Shown in pieces: positions 63,907 to 64,000 of a DNA stretch of 64,000 nucleotides (the stretch's first letter is position 1; the number at the start of each line of letters is the position of its first letter). A model generated the notes under the pieces. It was given only the letters and a program-made list of their open reading frames with translations, had not been told where the DNA came from and made no database searches. Position numbers and translations under genes: made by a program. Where the stretch lies: assembly GCF_015207605.1 (NCBI RefSeq), contig NZ_JADEWO010000038.1, forward strand, positions 1-64,000, written 5' to 3'. The DNA comes from Oculatella sp. LEGE 06141. GTDB taxonomy: Bacteria > Cyanobacteriota > Cyanobacteriia > Elainellales > Elainellaceae.

Positions 63907-64000
63907 TTAAGTTGGTTGAATGCAAGGGTCTGATGGGAATTGGGCTTAGAGTGCCCACATCAGCACTGGGGTTTCGCAGGGCATTAACCCTATGGTGTTG

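Overview
The window is chromosomal DNA from a photosynthetic cyanobacterium. Direct evidence is psbU (an extrinsic photosystem II subunit), chlL and chlN (dark protochlorophyllide reductase), a BciB-type divinyl chlorophyllide reductase, the fused panC-cmk gene, the paired DUF3038/DUF4335 genes, and the very frequent octamer GCGATCGC (HIP1) on both strands. The mix of long regulatory proteins (kinase, NACHT ATPase, FHA-cyclase), a prepilin peptidase and many conserved cyanobacterial orphans suggests a large-genome, probably filamentous species. That last point is inference. No rRNA, CRISPR array, intact transposon or prophage was seen.

Layout. 1-5.1 kb: the end of a CAAX-type membrane protease, cobalamin gene cobL, two small secreted unknowns, a MarR regulator and an HdrB-like CCG-domain protein. 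5.1-8.8 kb: gene-poor DNA with a decayed repeat, then an alpha-toroid protein coupled to a WecG/TagA/CpsF glycosyltransferase. 8.9-13.7 kb: leuB, prepilin peptidase, a DUF4383 membrane protein and bciB. 13.9-21.4 kb is the regulatory part: a four-gene operon (V4R-like protein, roadblock protein, DUF4388 protein, small GTPase), a NACHT ATPase, a membrane-anchored Ser/Thr kinase and a ChaN/Tiki-like protein. 21.4-31.3 kb: housekeeping genes (Uma2 nuclease, panC-cmk, XPB-like helicase, tpiA, ferredoxin, hisZ, J-TPR protein, inositol monophosphatase family, thermonuclease, [2Fe-2S] ferredoxin) and tRNA-Ser(GGA).

31.3-45 kb: pyruvate dehydrogenase E2, YlqD, acyl-ACP synthetase, DUF427, DUF3038/DUF4335, a Wzz-like polysaccharide protein, a PDZ-radical SAM protein, uppP, DUF3120 and an FHA-cyclase. 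45-57.6 kb: psbU, nadB, an exported IMS-domain protein with a partner, an ABC-2 exporter, a tricorn-like protease, a metallo-beta-lactamase-like protein and the TIGR02587/TIGR02588 membrane pair. 57.8-64 kb: chlL-DUF5331-chlN, homoserine dehydrogenase and a NERD-domain protein with zinc ribbons.

The clearest uncharacterised candidate is the roadblock/small-GTPase/DUF4388/V4R-like operon beside the NACHT ATPase and the kinase. Other points of interest are a long perfect hairpin between chlL and DUF5331, a short unannotated membrane-peptide frame at about 36.3 kb with no normal start codon, and two copies of a CCCCCTAAATC-type inverted-repeat element, one intact and one decayed.
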